Shown here in pieces: positions 26,411 through 34,708 of a stretch of DNA of 64,000 bases. The DNA lies in the NCBI GenBank assembly GCA_040752115.1, contig JBFMFB010000006.1:1-64000 (forward strand). The letters are read 5' to 3'. The notes beneath the pieces are model-generated. The model was given only the letters and a program-made list of their open reading frames with translations. It was not told where the DNA came from and ran no database searches. This DNA is from JBFMFB01 sp040752115. Lineage in GTDB: Bacteria; Pseudomonadota; Gammaproteobacteria; Burkholderiales; Sulfuricellaceae. Both the position numbers and the translations under genes were made by a program. Every line of letters starts with the position of its first letter. Position 1 is the first letter of the stretch.

Positions 26411-27310
26411 TCAATGCCTCGCCATGATCTGAACAAATACTTCTTCCAGGTCGGGCTGGAGCAGTTCCATTTCTTCGACGCGCACTCCGCCTTGGCGCAG
26501 TTGAGCGAGGACGTTTTCCAGTTCGGCAAAATCGTGCAGCGCCAGGGTATGCCAGCCGTTTTCCTGCGCCAGCCGCCTCGATATCAGCGATTCCGGCAAG
26601 ACATCGGGGTCGAGCCTGAGCCGCATCTGGCGGCCGGAGTGGGCGGCGAGCAGGTTTTGCGTGGTGTCCAGGGCGACGATCTGTCCCTGCTTGAGCATCG
26701 CCACGCGGCTGCACAGGGTTTCGGCTTCTTCCAGGTAGTGGGTGGTGAGAACGATGGTGTGGCCTTGCCGGTTGAGCTGGCCGATGAAGGCCCACAGGGT
26801 CTGGCGCAGTTCCACATCCACGCCCGCGGTGGGTTCGTCGAGCACGATCACCGGCGGTTTGTGCACCAGCGCCTGCGCCACCAGCACGCGCCGCTTCATG
26901 CCGCCGGAAAGCGCGCGCATGTTGGCGTTGGCCTTGGCGGTGAGGTCGAGGTGGTGGAGGATTTCGTCGATCCAGTCGTCGTTGCGCGAGAGGCCGAAGT
27001 AGCCGGACTGGATCACCAGGGTTTCGCGCACAGTGAAGAACGGGTCGAACACCAGCTCCTGCGGCACCACGCCGAGGACGCGGCGCGACTGGCGGTAATC
27101 GCCCACCACGTCGTGCCCCATGACCCGAAGCTCTCCGCGGTCGGCGCGCGCGAGGCCGGCGAGGATGTTGATGAGCGTGGATTTGCCCGCGCCGTTGGGG
27201 CCAAGCAGGGCGAAAAACTCGCCCTGCCCGATGGTCAGATCGACGCCACGCAGGGCGTGGAGCGCGCCGAAATGCTTGTGCACCTGGCGGATTTCGATGG
27301 CCGGAATCAT
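26411..27310 (-). CDS. ABC transporter ATP-binding protein (YadG family)
   Basis: 299 aa. Walker A GPNGAGKSTL, signature ALSGGMKRRVLVAQAL, Walker B VIVLDEPTAGVDVE and the H-loop TTHYLEEAE are all present. The C-terminal 80 residues form the regulatory tail seen in ABC-2/DrrA-type ATPases. Probably co-transcribed with mlaB (41-bp gap) and the permease. Confidence 0.93.
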   Translation of the reverse strand: MIPAIEIRQVHKHFGALHALRGVDLTIGQGEFFALLGPNGAGKSTLINILAGLARADRGELRVMGHDVVGDYRQSRRVLGVVPQELVFDPFFTVRETLVIQSGYFGLSRNDDWIDEILHHLDLTAKANANMRALSGGMKRRVLVAQALVHKPPVIVLDEPTAGVDVELRQTLWAFIGQLNRQGHTIVLTTHYLEEAETLCSRVAMLKQGQIVALDTTQNLLAAHSGRQMRLRLDPDVLPESLISRRLAQENGWHTLALHDFAELENVLAQLRQGGVRVEEMELLQPDLEEVFVQIMARH

Positions 27311-27350
27311 GGGGAGGATGGCCTCTCCGCTGGATAGAGGGGCGGGGATA

Positions 27351-27635
27351 TTACTCGGCCGGAATCAGTTCCAGCACGCCGTACAGCGTGGCCAGGCTCT
27401 TGAGGTTGGCGGGCAGCTTGCAAAAGCGGATCTGCCGGTTGCTGCCGCGCGCCTGCCGCATCCACTCCAGCATCAGGCTGACTGCCGACGAATCTACCTC
27501 CTCGGCCCCGGAAAAATCCACTACCAACGGCCCGTCGTTCCGGAACAGATTCATGCTTTCATCCAGCAGCGACCTGGCGTTGGCGATGGTGATCGCCCCG
27601 CGGATGACGTAGCGTCCGTCCTCTTCTTCGATCAT
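27351..27635 (-). CDS. mlaB: STAS domain protein, MlaB-like subunit of the lipid transporter
   Basis: 94 aa, with a STAS fold: VIRGAITIANARSLLDES and VVDFSGAEEVDSSAVSLMLEWMRQA, including the conserved DSSAVS turn. MlaB stabilises the MlaF ATPase on the cytosolic face of the MlaFEDB complex. It overlaps mlaC by 4 bases. Assignment comes from the STAS motif and position at the end of the mla operon. Confidence 0.85.
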   Translation of the reverse strand: MIEEEDGRYVIRGAITIANARSLLDESMNLFRNDGPLVVDFSGAEEVDSSAVSLMLEWMRQARGSNRQIRFCKLPANLKSLATLYGVLELIPAE

Positions 27636-28270
27636 TTCTTCTTCGCCGTCGGGCTTTTCTGGCCGCTTTCCGAGCGGTTCTTGTCGGCCAGGGTCTTGAT
27701 CAGGCCGTCGATGCCCCGGTCGCGGATCTCCTGGCCGAACGAGCTGCGATAGTTGGTTACCAGGCTGACGTTGTCCACCACCACGTCATACACTTTCCAG
27801 CCGCCGGCGGTCTTTTCCAGGGAATAATCGATCGGCACCGGCTGGCCGCCGGGCTGATTCACCACCACCTTGACGACCGCCTCGGTGTCGCCGGGCTGCA
27901 TTTTCAGCGGCTTGTATTCGATGACCTGATCCTTGTAGGCAGTCAGCGAATTCGAATAGGTTCGCACCAGCAGCGTGCGGAACTCGTTCGTCAGCGCCTG
28001 CTGCTGAGCCGGAGTGGCACGCGGCCAGTATTTGCCGACCGCGAGCATGGTCATGCGGTTGAAGTCGAAATGCGGCAGCACCTTGGTTTCGACCAGGTCC
28101 AGGATTTTTTTCTGGCTTCCGCTCTGGATTTCCTTGTCCTGGCGGAGAATGGTCAGCACTTCCTCCGAGGTCTTTTTCACCAGCACGTCGGGCGGCGTTT
28201 CCGCCGCAACCGCGGCGCCGCCGCCCAGCAGAAAAAGCCATGCCAAAAAGTTAACCAACACTCTCTTCAT
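27632..28270 (-). CDS. mlaC: periplasmic phospholipid-binding protein MlaC (Ttg2D)
   Basis: 212 aa from the second Met (28270); 28279 is the alternative. A signal peptide is clear (VLVNFLAWLFLLGGGAAVAAE). The MlaC domain includes RMTMLAVGKYWPRATPAQQQALTNEF and the C-terminal VYDVVVDNVSLVTNYRSSF. It ferries phospholipids across the periplasm between the inner-membrane MlaFEDB complex and an outer-membrane partner. A TolC-like gene lies between it and mlaD, where MlaA (VacJ) is often found. Confidence 0.93.
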   Translation of the reverse strand: MKRVLVNFLAWLFLLGGGAAVAAETPPDVLVKKTSEEVLTILRQDKEIQSGSQKKILDLVETKVLPHFDFNRMTMLAVGKYWPRATPAQQQALTNEFRTLLVRTYSNSLTAYKDQVIEYKPLKMQPGDTEAVVKVVVNQPGGQPVPIDYSLEKTAGGWKVYDVVVDNVSLVTNYRSSFGQEIRDRGIDGLIKTLADKNRSESGQKSPTAKKK

Positions 28271-28325
28271 TCGGTTCATCCTTGCTTTTCTTTTTCCGAT
28301 CCGGGCAAACTCCGCCGCCCCTCCC

Positions 28326-29681
28326 CTACGGCGACTCTCCGGTCACCTTGGCCATCTGCGTCACCAGGACGTTGTAATCGTTCACGGTGCGCAGGTATTC
28401 CGACTGGGTCAGCGCGTAGGTCTTCAGCGCGTCGGCCAGCTTGTCGGCCCGTTCCAGACCCGCATTATAGTCGGCATAGGAAGCCACCATCCAGCGCCGC
28501 GCCGCCGCGGCACCCGCAGCGAGGTCGGTCTGGGCGCGATGATAGGCCTGCATCTGGGTATAGGTTTCCGTCACTTCGAACGGCACCCCGGCCAGCGCGA
28601 ACTGATTCTTGGCGAGCAGCGCCTCCAGTTCGGCCTGCGCCTGCGCCACGCGCGCCGGCACGACATCGAACACCAGATCCCACTTCATCCCGACCACCGG
28701 GGTCAGCGCAGCGTGGTTGAACGGGTCGTAAACATAGGGATTGTTCAGCCGGTCGCGCTGCGAAGCGTAGGCAAAGCTGCCGGCGACGCCGGCATAGATG
28801 TTCGGATAAGCTTCCGCCTTCTTGGCCGCGACCAGGGCCCGCCGCGCGCGCAGGCCGGCTTCCAGTTGCGCCATTTCCGGACGGTTGGCGAGCGCCCGGC
28901 TCTGGTAGTCGGCCAGCGTATAGGCCGGCAGCGGCACCGGCCGGATGGCGCTCTCCGCCACTTCCAGCTTGCCGTCGAGGCCCATTCCCGTCAGCACCTT
29001 CAGGCCGTCCAGGCTGATCTTTTCCACTGCCTGCGCCTGCGCCAGGTACTTGTTCAGCAGGCCGCGCCCCGCCTGCAGCGCGTACAGGTCGGAATTCTTG
29101 ACCATGCCGTTGTCCTCGCTCAGCCATTTCTCGGCCCGTTCGATGGCGCTTTCAACCCTCTTCTGCACGTCCTCCAGCAGCCAGCGCGTGTCGCGCGCCG
29201 CCAGGTAGCCGTAGTAGGCGCGGGCCACGTCCACCGCCGTGCTGCTGCGCTGCGCGCGCACGTCGCCGCGCTTCACGTCGATGTTGCCCTGCGCCGCTTC
29301 GCTGTAGCGCTCGATCTTGCCGAAGGTGTAGAGCGGCTTGATGATGGAGAGCTGCAGCATGGACCAGTCCGATAGCCCGTGCAGCCTGTTGCCGTCGCCG
29401 CGGGGGGTGGTGCCGGAAGTCGCGCCGCCCTGATAGAAACCGCCTTCCACTCGGGGCGCCAAGCCGATGAACGCATTGGCTTCGAGACGCGCACCGGCGT
29501 TGGCCTGGGCCTCCTCCAGCAGGCCGCGCGCCTGCTCCACCAGATGCTCCCGCTCCTTGATGCGCGGATCGGCCGTCAGGCTCATATCTATCGCCTGCCT
29601 GAGGGTCACGGTCTCGGCATGGACGGCCATGCCGGGCGCCGCCATCAGCAAGCTCAGCGCGAAAAACCATTTCTTATTCAT
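28326..29681 (-). CDS. TolC family outer-membrane protein inside the mla operon
   Basis: 451 aa from MNKKWFFALSLLMAAPGMAVHAE, a signal peptide; ATG 29681 overlaps the mlaD stop by 8 bases. The body is two OEP-type repeats of long helices (TLRQAIDMSLTADPRIKERE, then QAEPELEALLAK-like helices) with strands in between, the TolC architecture. It is embedded in the operon mlaF-E-D-[this]-C-B. No MlaA/VacJ is encoded nearby. By position it could be the outer-membrane end of the Mla lipid route, but it might serve the adjacent ABC-2 exporter instead. Confidence 0.88.
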   Translation of the reverse strand: MNKKWFFALSLLMAAPGMAVHAETVTLRQAIDMSLTADPRIKEREHLVEQARGLLEEAQANAGARLEANAFIGLAPRVEGGFYQGGATSGTTPRGDGNRLHGLSDWSMLQLSIIKPLYTFGKIERYSEAAQGNIDVKRGDVRAQRSSTAVDVARAYYGYLAARDTRWLLEDVQKRVESAIERAEKWLSEDNGMVKNSDLYALQAGRGLLNKYLAQAQAVEKISLDGLKVLTGMGLDGKLEVAESAIRPVPLPAYTLADYQSRALANRPEMAQLEAGLRARRALVAAKKAEAYPNIYAGVAGSFAYASQRDRLNNPYVYDPFNHAALTPVVGMKWDLVFDVVPARVAQAQAELEALLAKNQFALAGVPFEVTETYTQMQAYHRAQTDLAAGAAAARRWMVASYADYNAGLERADKLADALKTYALTQSEYLRTVNDYNVLVTQMAKVTGESP

Positions 29682-30144
29682 TTTTACCCCCTTCCGCCGC
29701 TTTCCCATACAGAAATTGACCGATCAGGTTTTCCAGCACCACCGCCGACTGGGTTTTCTGGACTTTATCGCCATCCTTCAGCCGCGCGCTGTCGCCGCCG
29801 GCATCGAGCGCGATGTACTGCTCGCCCAGCAAACCGGAAGTCATGATGCTGGCAAAGGTATCTCGGGGAAACTGGTAGCGCCTATCTACGCGGAGCATGA
29901 CGACCGCTTCGTAGTTCTGGCTGTCGAACTTGATCTCGGCCACGCGGCCCACCACCACACCGGCGCTCTTCACCGGCGCGCGCACCTTGAGTCCACCGAT
30001 GTTGTTGAAATGCGCCTCCAGCAGGTAGCTGTCGGACATATTGGCACTGCCCAGGTTTCCCACCTTCAGCGCCAGGATCAGCAAGGCGCCGAGCCCTGCC
30101 GCCACGAAAACTCCCACCCACAAATCCAGCGTGGTCCGCTCCAT
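29674..30144 (-). CDS. mlaD: MCE-domain lipid transport protein MlaD
   Basis: 156 aa. One N-terminal span (VGVFVAAGLGALLILALKVG) is followed by a single MCE domain (SYLLEAHFNNIGGLKVRAPVKSAGVVVGRV) and the conserved LLGEQYIALDAGG. MlaD forms a hexameric ring that binds phospholipid at the periplasmic side of the inner membrane. It is adjacent to mlaE by one base. Confidence 0.94.
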   Translation of the reverse strand: MERTTLDLWVGVFVAAGLGALLILALKVGNLGSANMSDSYLLEAHFNNIGGLKVRAPVKSAGVVVGRVAEIKFDSQNYEAVVMLRVDRRYQFPRDTFASIMTSGLLGEQYIALDAGGDSARLKDGDKVQKTQSAVVLENLIGQFLYGKAAEGGKNE

Positions 30145-30938
30145 CAGTTCCCCCGTAACATCAATGCGGTCAAAACAAAATCCAGCGCCAGCACGGCCAG
30201 CGACGAAGTCACCACGGTGCGGGTGGTGGCTCCGGATACGCCCTCCGCCGTCGGCGGCGCATCGTAACCCTCGAACAGGGCGATCGCGGTGACCGCGACG
30301 CCAAATACGAAACTCTTGATCACGCCGTTCAGCACGTCATGCCTGAAATCCACCGCGGCCTGCATCTGCGACCAGAACGAGCCCTCGTCCACGCCGATCA
30401 GCACCACCCCCACCAGATAGCCGCCGAACACCCCCACCGCGCTGAACATGGCGGCGAGAAGCGGCATGGAAATCACGCCGGCCCAGAAGCGCGGCGCCAC
30501 CACGCGGGCGATGGGATTGACCGCCATCATCTCCATCGCGGACAGTTGTTCGGTCGCCTTCATCAGGCCGATTTCCGCGGTGATGGCCGAACCGGCGCGG
30601 CTGGCAAACAGCAGGGCGGCGACCACCGGCCCCAGTTCGCGCACCAGCGACAACGCCACCAGGATGCCCAGCGCCTCCTCGGAACCGTATTTTTGCAGGG
30701 TTTCGTAGCCCTGCATCCCGAGCACCATGCCGACGAACAGGCCCGACACCAGGATGATGATCAGCGACAGCACCCCGCTGAAATAGATTTCCCGGATGGT
30801 CAGGCCGAAGCGGCGGATGCTGGTGCCGGAATAGAGCAGGGTGAGGGCGAAGAAGCGGCTGGCATAGCCCAGGCGCCAGATGCCGTTGATCACGCGCCGC
30901 CCGATCCCTCTCAATGTCTTTGCAGGCCGGTCGAACAT
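30144..30938 (-). CDS. mlaE: ABC transporter permease MlaE
   Basis: 264 aa, five or six spans. The MlaE/YrbE signature is present: FVGMVLGMQGYETLQKYGSEEALG, RELGPVVAALLFASRAGSAITAEIG and MKATEQLSAMEMMAVNP. It forms the membrane core of the phospholipid transporter with MlaF and MlaD. Its start overlaps the mlaF stop by one base. Confidence 0.95.
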   Translation of the reverse strand: MFDRPAKTLRGIGRRVINGIWRLGYASRFFALTLLYSGTSIRRFGLTIREIYFSGVLSLIIILVSGLFVGMVLGMQGYETLQKYGSEEALGILVALSLVRELGPVVAALLFASRAGSAITAEIGLMKATEQLSAMEMMAVNPIARVVAPRFWAGVISMPLLAAMFSAVGVFGGYLVGVVLIGVDEGSFWSQMQAAVDFRHDVLNGVIKSFVFGVAVTAIALFEGYDAPPTAEGVSGATTRTVVTSSLAVLALDFVLTALMLRGN

Positions 30939-31744
30939 TATTGCGGTTCCAATGCCAGATCCTGACGGTAGGCGGCGGCGGGATAATGGAAAGGCACCGG
31001 CCCGTCCATTTCGCCATAGACGAACTGATGCACGAAAGGTTTTTCCGAGGCCCGCATCTCTGCCGGCGTGCCGTGCGCCACAATCGCTCCTTCCGATACA
31101 AAGTAAACGTAATCCACGATCGCCAGGGATTCATGGACATCGTGGGTCACCACGATCGACGTGGCGCCCAGAGCATCGTTCAGGCGGCGGATCAGGTTGC
31201 CGATGACGCCGAGCGAAATGGGATCCAGCCCGGCGAACGGCTCGTCGTACATGATCAGCATCGGATCCAGCGCCACCGCCCGCGCCAGCGCCACCCGCCG
31301 GGCCATGCCCCCGGACAGCTCGGAAGGCATGAGATTGCATGCGCCGCGCAGCCCCACGGCATGCAGCTTCATCAGCACCAGATCGCGGATCAGATTTTCC
31401 GGCAGATCGGTGTGTTCGCGCATCTGGAACGCCACATTATCGTAGACCGACATGTCGGTAAACAGCGCCCCGAACTGGAACAGCATTCCCATGCGGCGGC
31501 GCAGATGGTACAAGCCTTCCCGATCCAGCTCGTGCACCGCCTGCCCCGCCACCCGGACGGTGCCGTGCGTGGGCTTCAACTGCCCCCCGATCAGGCGCAG
31601 CGTCGTCGTCTTGCCGCAGCCGCTGCCGCCCATGATGGCCACCACCTTGCCGCGGGGGATGGACAGATTGATTCCTGACAGAACAGGCCGCTTTTCGTAG
31701 GCGAAGTTGACATCGACAAGCTCGACCAGGTTCTCGGAAGACAT
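30938..31744 (-). CDS. mlaF: ABC transporter ATPase MlaF
   Basis: 268 aa. Walker A GGSGCGKTTTL, signature ELSGGMARRVALARA, Walker B PMLIMYDEPFAGLDP and H-loop VVTHDVHE are complete. It energises MlaFEDB. It is the first gene of the 17-kb minus-strand block; its promoter should lie in the 172-bp gap to thiS. Confidence 0.95.
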   Translation of the reverse strand: MSSENLVELVDVNFAYEKRPVLSGINLSIPRGKVVAIMGGSGCGKTTTLRLIGGQLKPTHGTVRVAGQAVHELDREGLYHLRRRMGMLFQFGALFTDMSVYDNVAFQMREHTDLPENLIRDLVLMKLHAVGLRGACNLMPSELSGGMARRVALARAVALDPMLIMYDEPFAGLDPISLGVIGNLIRRLNDALGATSIVVTHDVHESLAIVDYVYFVSEGAIVAHGTPAEMRASEKPFVHQFVYGEMDGPVPFHYPAAAYRQDLALEPQ

Positions 31745-31868
31745 CAGTGACCCGCAATATATCAGGAAAGGCGGATTTTAAACCACGCCGCCGCGTTCAG
31801 CCAAATCCGGCGCCGCAAGGCTTTCGCGAGCGGCCGCGGCAACGAAAGCTCCCGGAACTTCCTCCGCG

Positions 31869-31877
31869 TGCTAGAAT
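31869..31877 (+). promoter_or_regulatory. possible extended -10 promoter for thiS
   Basis: TGCTAGAAT resembles an extended -10 box about 40 bases upstream of the thiS ATG. No convincing -35 hexamer is visible. I found no TPP riboswitch in the leader. Confidence 0.35.
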
Positions 31878-31916
31878 CCCACGCTTTCTTCAGAACTTGC
31901 AGCCAAGAAAACCGTC

Positions 31917-32120
31917 ATGATTCACCTCACCGTCAACGGCGCGCCTCATGCCTTCGAGCAGCCCCTTGACCTCGCCCACCTGCTGGAACACCTGGAACTT
32001 GCCGGCAAACGCCTCGCCGTGGAGCGCAACGGCGAAATCGTGCCGCGCAGCCGTTTTCAGGAAACGCCGCTGGCGGACGGCGACCGGCTGGAGATCGTAG
32101 TGGCCGTCGGCGGCGGCTGA
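31917..32120 (+). CDS. thiS: sulfur carrier protein ThiS
   Basis: 67 aa ubiquitin-fold protein ending in Gly-Gly-Gly; the terminal Gly is adenylated and thiocarboxylated to donate sulfur for the thiazole ring of thiamine. ITVNGAPHAFEQPLDLAHLLEHL and the C-terminal VVAVGGG fit the family. Its partner thiG follows after 80 bases containing a GTGAGGAG word repeat. Confidence 0.93.
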   Translation: MIHLTVNGAPHAFEQPLDLAHLLEHLELAGKRLAVERNGEIVPRSRFQETPLADGDRLEIVVAVGGG

Positions 32121-32124
32121 TATT

Positions 32125-32193
32125 TAGTGAGGGGTGAGGAGTGAGGCAAAAAACCCCCACTCCTCACTCCTCACCCCTCACCCCTCACTGACT
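32125..32193. repeat. GTGAGGAGTGAGG word palindrome between thiS and thiG
   Basis: The left arm is built from GTGAGG/GGTGAGGAG words, the right arm from CTCCTCACTCCTCACCCCTCAC, with loop CAAAAAACCCC. The stem could exceed 20 bp. It fills nearly the whole thiS-thiG gap. Confidence 0.85.
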
Positions 32194-32200
32194 TAAAGAC

Positions 32201-32980
32201 ATGGACAAACTCATCATCGCAGGCAAAGCCTACTCTTCACGCCTCCTGGTCGGCACCGGGAAATACAAGGATTTCGATGAAACCCGCGCGGCTGTCGAAG
32301 CCAGCGGCGCGGAGATCGTCACCGTCGCCATCCGCCGCACCAACATCGGACAGAATGCCGGCGAGCCGAACCTGCTGGATTCTCTCTCGCCGGACAAATA
32401 CACCCTGCTGCCCAACACCGCCGGCTGCTACAGCGCCGAGGACGCCATCCGCACACTGCGCCTGGCGCGCGAACTGCTGGACGGCCACGATCTGGTAAAA
32501 CTGGAAGTGCTGGGCGACCCCGACACCCTCTACCCGAACATGGTGGAAACCATCAGGGCCGCGGAAATCCTGGTGAAGGAAGGCTTCAAGGTCATGGTCT
32601 ACACCTCCGACGACCCGATCATCGCCAAGCAACTGGAAGAGATCGGCTGCGTGGCGGTAATGCCGCTGGCCAGCCTGATTGGCTCCGGCATGGGCATCCT
32701 CAACCCGTGGAATCTGCAGATCATCATCGCAAACGCCAAGGTGCCGGTGCTGGTCGATGCCGGCGTGGGCACCGCCTCGGACGCCGCCATTGCCATGGAG
32801 CTGGGCTGCGACGGCGTGCTCATGAACACCGCCATCGCCGCGGCGAAAAATCCGGCGCTGATGGCCTCGGCCATGAAAAAGGCCGTCGAGGCCGGCCGCG
32901 AAGCCTTCCTTGCCGGGCGGATGCCGAAGAAGCTTTACTCCGCCAGCCCCAGCTCGCCAACCACCGGATTGATTTCCTAA
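32201..32980 (+). CDS. thiG: thiazole synthase
   Basis: 259 aa TIM barrel that builds the thiamine thiazole phosphate from DXP, dehydroglycine and ThiS thiocarboxylate. The Schiff-base Lys lies in HDLVKLEVLGDPDTLYPN. MPLASLIGSGMGILNPWNLQ and VLVDAGVGTASDAAIAMELG are typical. The start MDKLIIAGKAYSSRLLVGTGKY fits the family. Confidence 0.95.
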   Translation: MDKLIIAGKAYSSRLLVGTGKYKDFDETRAAVEASGAEIVTVAIRRTNIGQNAGEPNLLDSLSPDKYTLLPNTAGCYSAEDAIRTLRLARELLDGHDLVKLEVLGDPDTLYPNMVETIRAAEILVKEGFKVMVYTSDDPIIAKQLEEIGCVAVMPLASLIGSGMGILNPWNLQIIIANAKVPVLVDAGVGTASDAAIAMELGCDGVLMNTAIAAAKNPALMASAMKKAVEAGREAFLAGRMPKKLYSASPSSPTTGLIS

Positions 32981-33088
32981 AAACTTGAACCGCGAATGAA
33001 CTCGAATTTTCACGAATGTAAAAACGCCGGCAACCATCCATTCGTGGCAATTCGTGGCCATTCGTGGCCATTCGTGGCTAACCGCATT
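32977..33088. repeat. heptamer-word element, copy E, with TTCGTGGCCA repeated in tandem
   Basis: The left arm is degenerate (CGCGAATGAACTCGAATTTTC, CACGAAT). The right arm holds four ATTCGTGG words spaced 10 bp. The tips are CCTAAAAACTTGAACC and CTAACCGCATTTA. It is shorter than other copies and ends 5 bases before the trmB ATG. Confidence 0.8.
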
Positions 33089-33093
33089 TATCA

Positions 33094-33762
33094 ATGACCC
33101 ATCGTCCCATTCGCAGCTTCGTCCTGCGCCAGGGCCGCATGTCCGCGGCGCAGGAGCGCGCGGTCGAAACGCTCATGCCGCGCTATGGCATTCCCTACAC
33201 GGAAAGCACGCTCGACCTCGACCGGGCATTCGGGCGCAGTGCGCCGAAAATTCTCGAAATCGGCTTCGGCATGGGGGAAACCACTGCCCAGATCGCCCTG
33301 GCCCATCCGGAAAGCGACTTTCTCGGCATCGAAGTCCACGCGCCCGGCGTGGGCAGCCTGCTCAAGCTTGCGGATGAGCTTGGCCTCACCAACCTGCGCG
33401 TCATCCGGCACGATGCGGTAGAAGTGCTGCGCCATATGATCGCCCCGGAAACGCTTGACGGCGTGCATGTCTTCTTTCCCGATCCCTGGCCGAAGAAGCG
33501 CCACCACAAGCGCCGCCTGATCCAGCCGGATTTCGTCGCGCTGCTGTGCGACAAACTCAAGCCGGGCGGCTACCTCCACGCCGCCACCGACTGGCAGGAA
33601 TACGCCGAGCACATTCTGGCCGTGCTCAGCGCCGAGCCGCGCCTTGCCAACACCTCCGAAAACTACGCCCCCCGCCCCGCATACCGCCCCCTGACCAAAT
33701 TCGAGCAGCGCGGCCTGAAGCTGGGACACGGAGTGTGGGACATCGTTTTCCGCAGGCGTTAA
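33094..33762 (+). CDS. trmB: tRNA (guanine-N7)-methyltransferase
   Basis: 222 aa. Methylates G46 in the tRNA variable loop with SAM. ILEIGFGMGETTAQIALAHPES is the SAM-binding motif and HVFFPDPWPKKRHHKRRLIQP the family signature; the C-terminal TKFEQRGLKLGHGVWDI is typical. Its leader is formed by repeat copy E. Confidence 0.95.
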   Translation: MTHRPIRSFVLRQGRMSAAQERAVETLMPRYGIPYTESTLDLDRAFGRSAPKILEIGFGMGETTAQIALAHPESDFLGIEVHAPGVGSLLKLADELGLTNLRVIRHDAVEVLRHMIAPETLDGVHVFFPDPWPKKRHHKRRLIQPDFVALLCDKLKPGGYLHAATDWQEYAEHILAVLSAEPRLANTSENYAPRPAYRPLTKFEQRGLKLGHGVWDIVFRRR

Positions 33763-33763
33763 C

Positions 33764-33918
33764 CCCAATTGGACGCAGATAAAATCCGATTACCGCTGAT
33801 GATTCGGTTCGTTGAAGAGATGCTCCCTTCGCCCATAGGGTAAGAGCAGTTGCGCCAGCAATTTCCTGCCCTATCTGCGCTTATCTGCGTTCCTCTGCGT
33901 CCAACTGCTTTTTCTAGG
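33764..33918. repeat. heptamer-word palindromic element, copy F (ATCTGCG words)
   Basis: The right arm reads ATCTGCG, ATCTGCG, CTCTGCG spaced 10 bp. The left arm has CGCAGAT and a degenerate CGCTGAT. The right tip CAACTGCTTTTTCTAGGG is shared with copies B and G. The core is unrelated to the other copies. Confidence 0.82.
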
Positions 33919-33932
33919 GTTATACTTCGGCG

Positions 33933-34703
33933 ATGCTTCGCCCGGCCTTCACCATCGCCCGCTACACCTGCCTGGAAGCAGCGCACGCGCGCCTGCCGCG
34001 GCTGGTGCTGCTGATCCTGCTGGCAGCCTTCGCCGGAAGTCTTTTCCTGGGCGAAGTAGCGATCACCGAAAACGCGCGCATCCGCACCGCTTTTCTCGCC
34101 GCCGCACTGCGGCCGGCCGGTGTGTTCGTCCTGAGCCTGTTCGTCATCGCCAGTCTGGTCAGGGAATTCAACGAAAAAGGACAGGAACTGGTCCTGTCGC
34201 TGGATCTGCCGCGCGCAAGCTATGTCCTGGGCAAGCTCGCGGGTTTCGCCGCCATTGCGGTGCCGCTGGCTGTCGCGCTGTGCCTGCCGCTGGCGGCGCT
34301 CGCGCCGGTGGAACAGGTTGCGCTATGGGGCGCCTCGCTGCTGTGCGAGCTGTGGATCATGGCGGCCTTGAGCCTGTTTTGCGTGCTCGCGTTTAACCAG
34401 ATCATGCCCGCCGCCGGCTTCGCGGCAGCCTTCTACCTGCTGGCACGTTCCATCGCCGCAATCCGGCTGATCGGCCGCTCTGAAACCATGAACGCCGACA
34501 GCCCGGTGCAACAGTTTGCGGTGAATACCGTCGACGCCATCGCCGCGTTGCTGCCGCAACTGGACAGCTTCACCCAGACCGCCTGGCTGGTCGACGACAG
34601 CGGCACCTGGCAGCAGCTCCTGCCGATCGCGGCCCAGACTTTCATTTTCATGGGCCTGCTGGCTTCAGGCGCATTGTTCGACTTGTACCGGAGAAACCTG
34701 TAG
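33933..34703 (+). CDS. ABC-2 type permease-like membrane protein without an ATPase neighbour
   Basis: 256 aa with about six membrane spans. The pattern (LVREFNEKGQELVLSLDLPRASYVLGKLAGF after the second span) resembles NosY/ABC-2 permeases. No ATP-binding gene is next to it, so it either pairs with a distant ATPase or has another role. The gene after it, 5 bases downstream, encodes an exported helical protein and is probably co-transcribed. I do not know the substrate. Confidence 0.7.
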   Translation: MLRPAFTIARYTCLEAAHARLPRLVLLILLAAFAGSLFLGEVAITENARIRTAFLAAALRPAGVFVLSLFVIASLVREFNEKGQELVLSLDLPRASYVLGKLAGFAAIAVPLAVALCLPLAALAPVEQVALWGASLLCELWIMAALSLFCVLAFNQIMPAAGFAAAFYLLARSIAAIRLIGRSETMNADSPVQQFAVNTVDAIAALLPQLDSFTQTAWLVDDSGTWQQLLPIAAQTFIFMGLLASGALFDLYRRNL

Positions 34704-34708
34704 CGACG

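Noticed and set aside
31745..31916. TPP riboswitch before thiS
   Set aside because: I looked for the conserved CTGAGA and related core sequences and did not find them.
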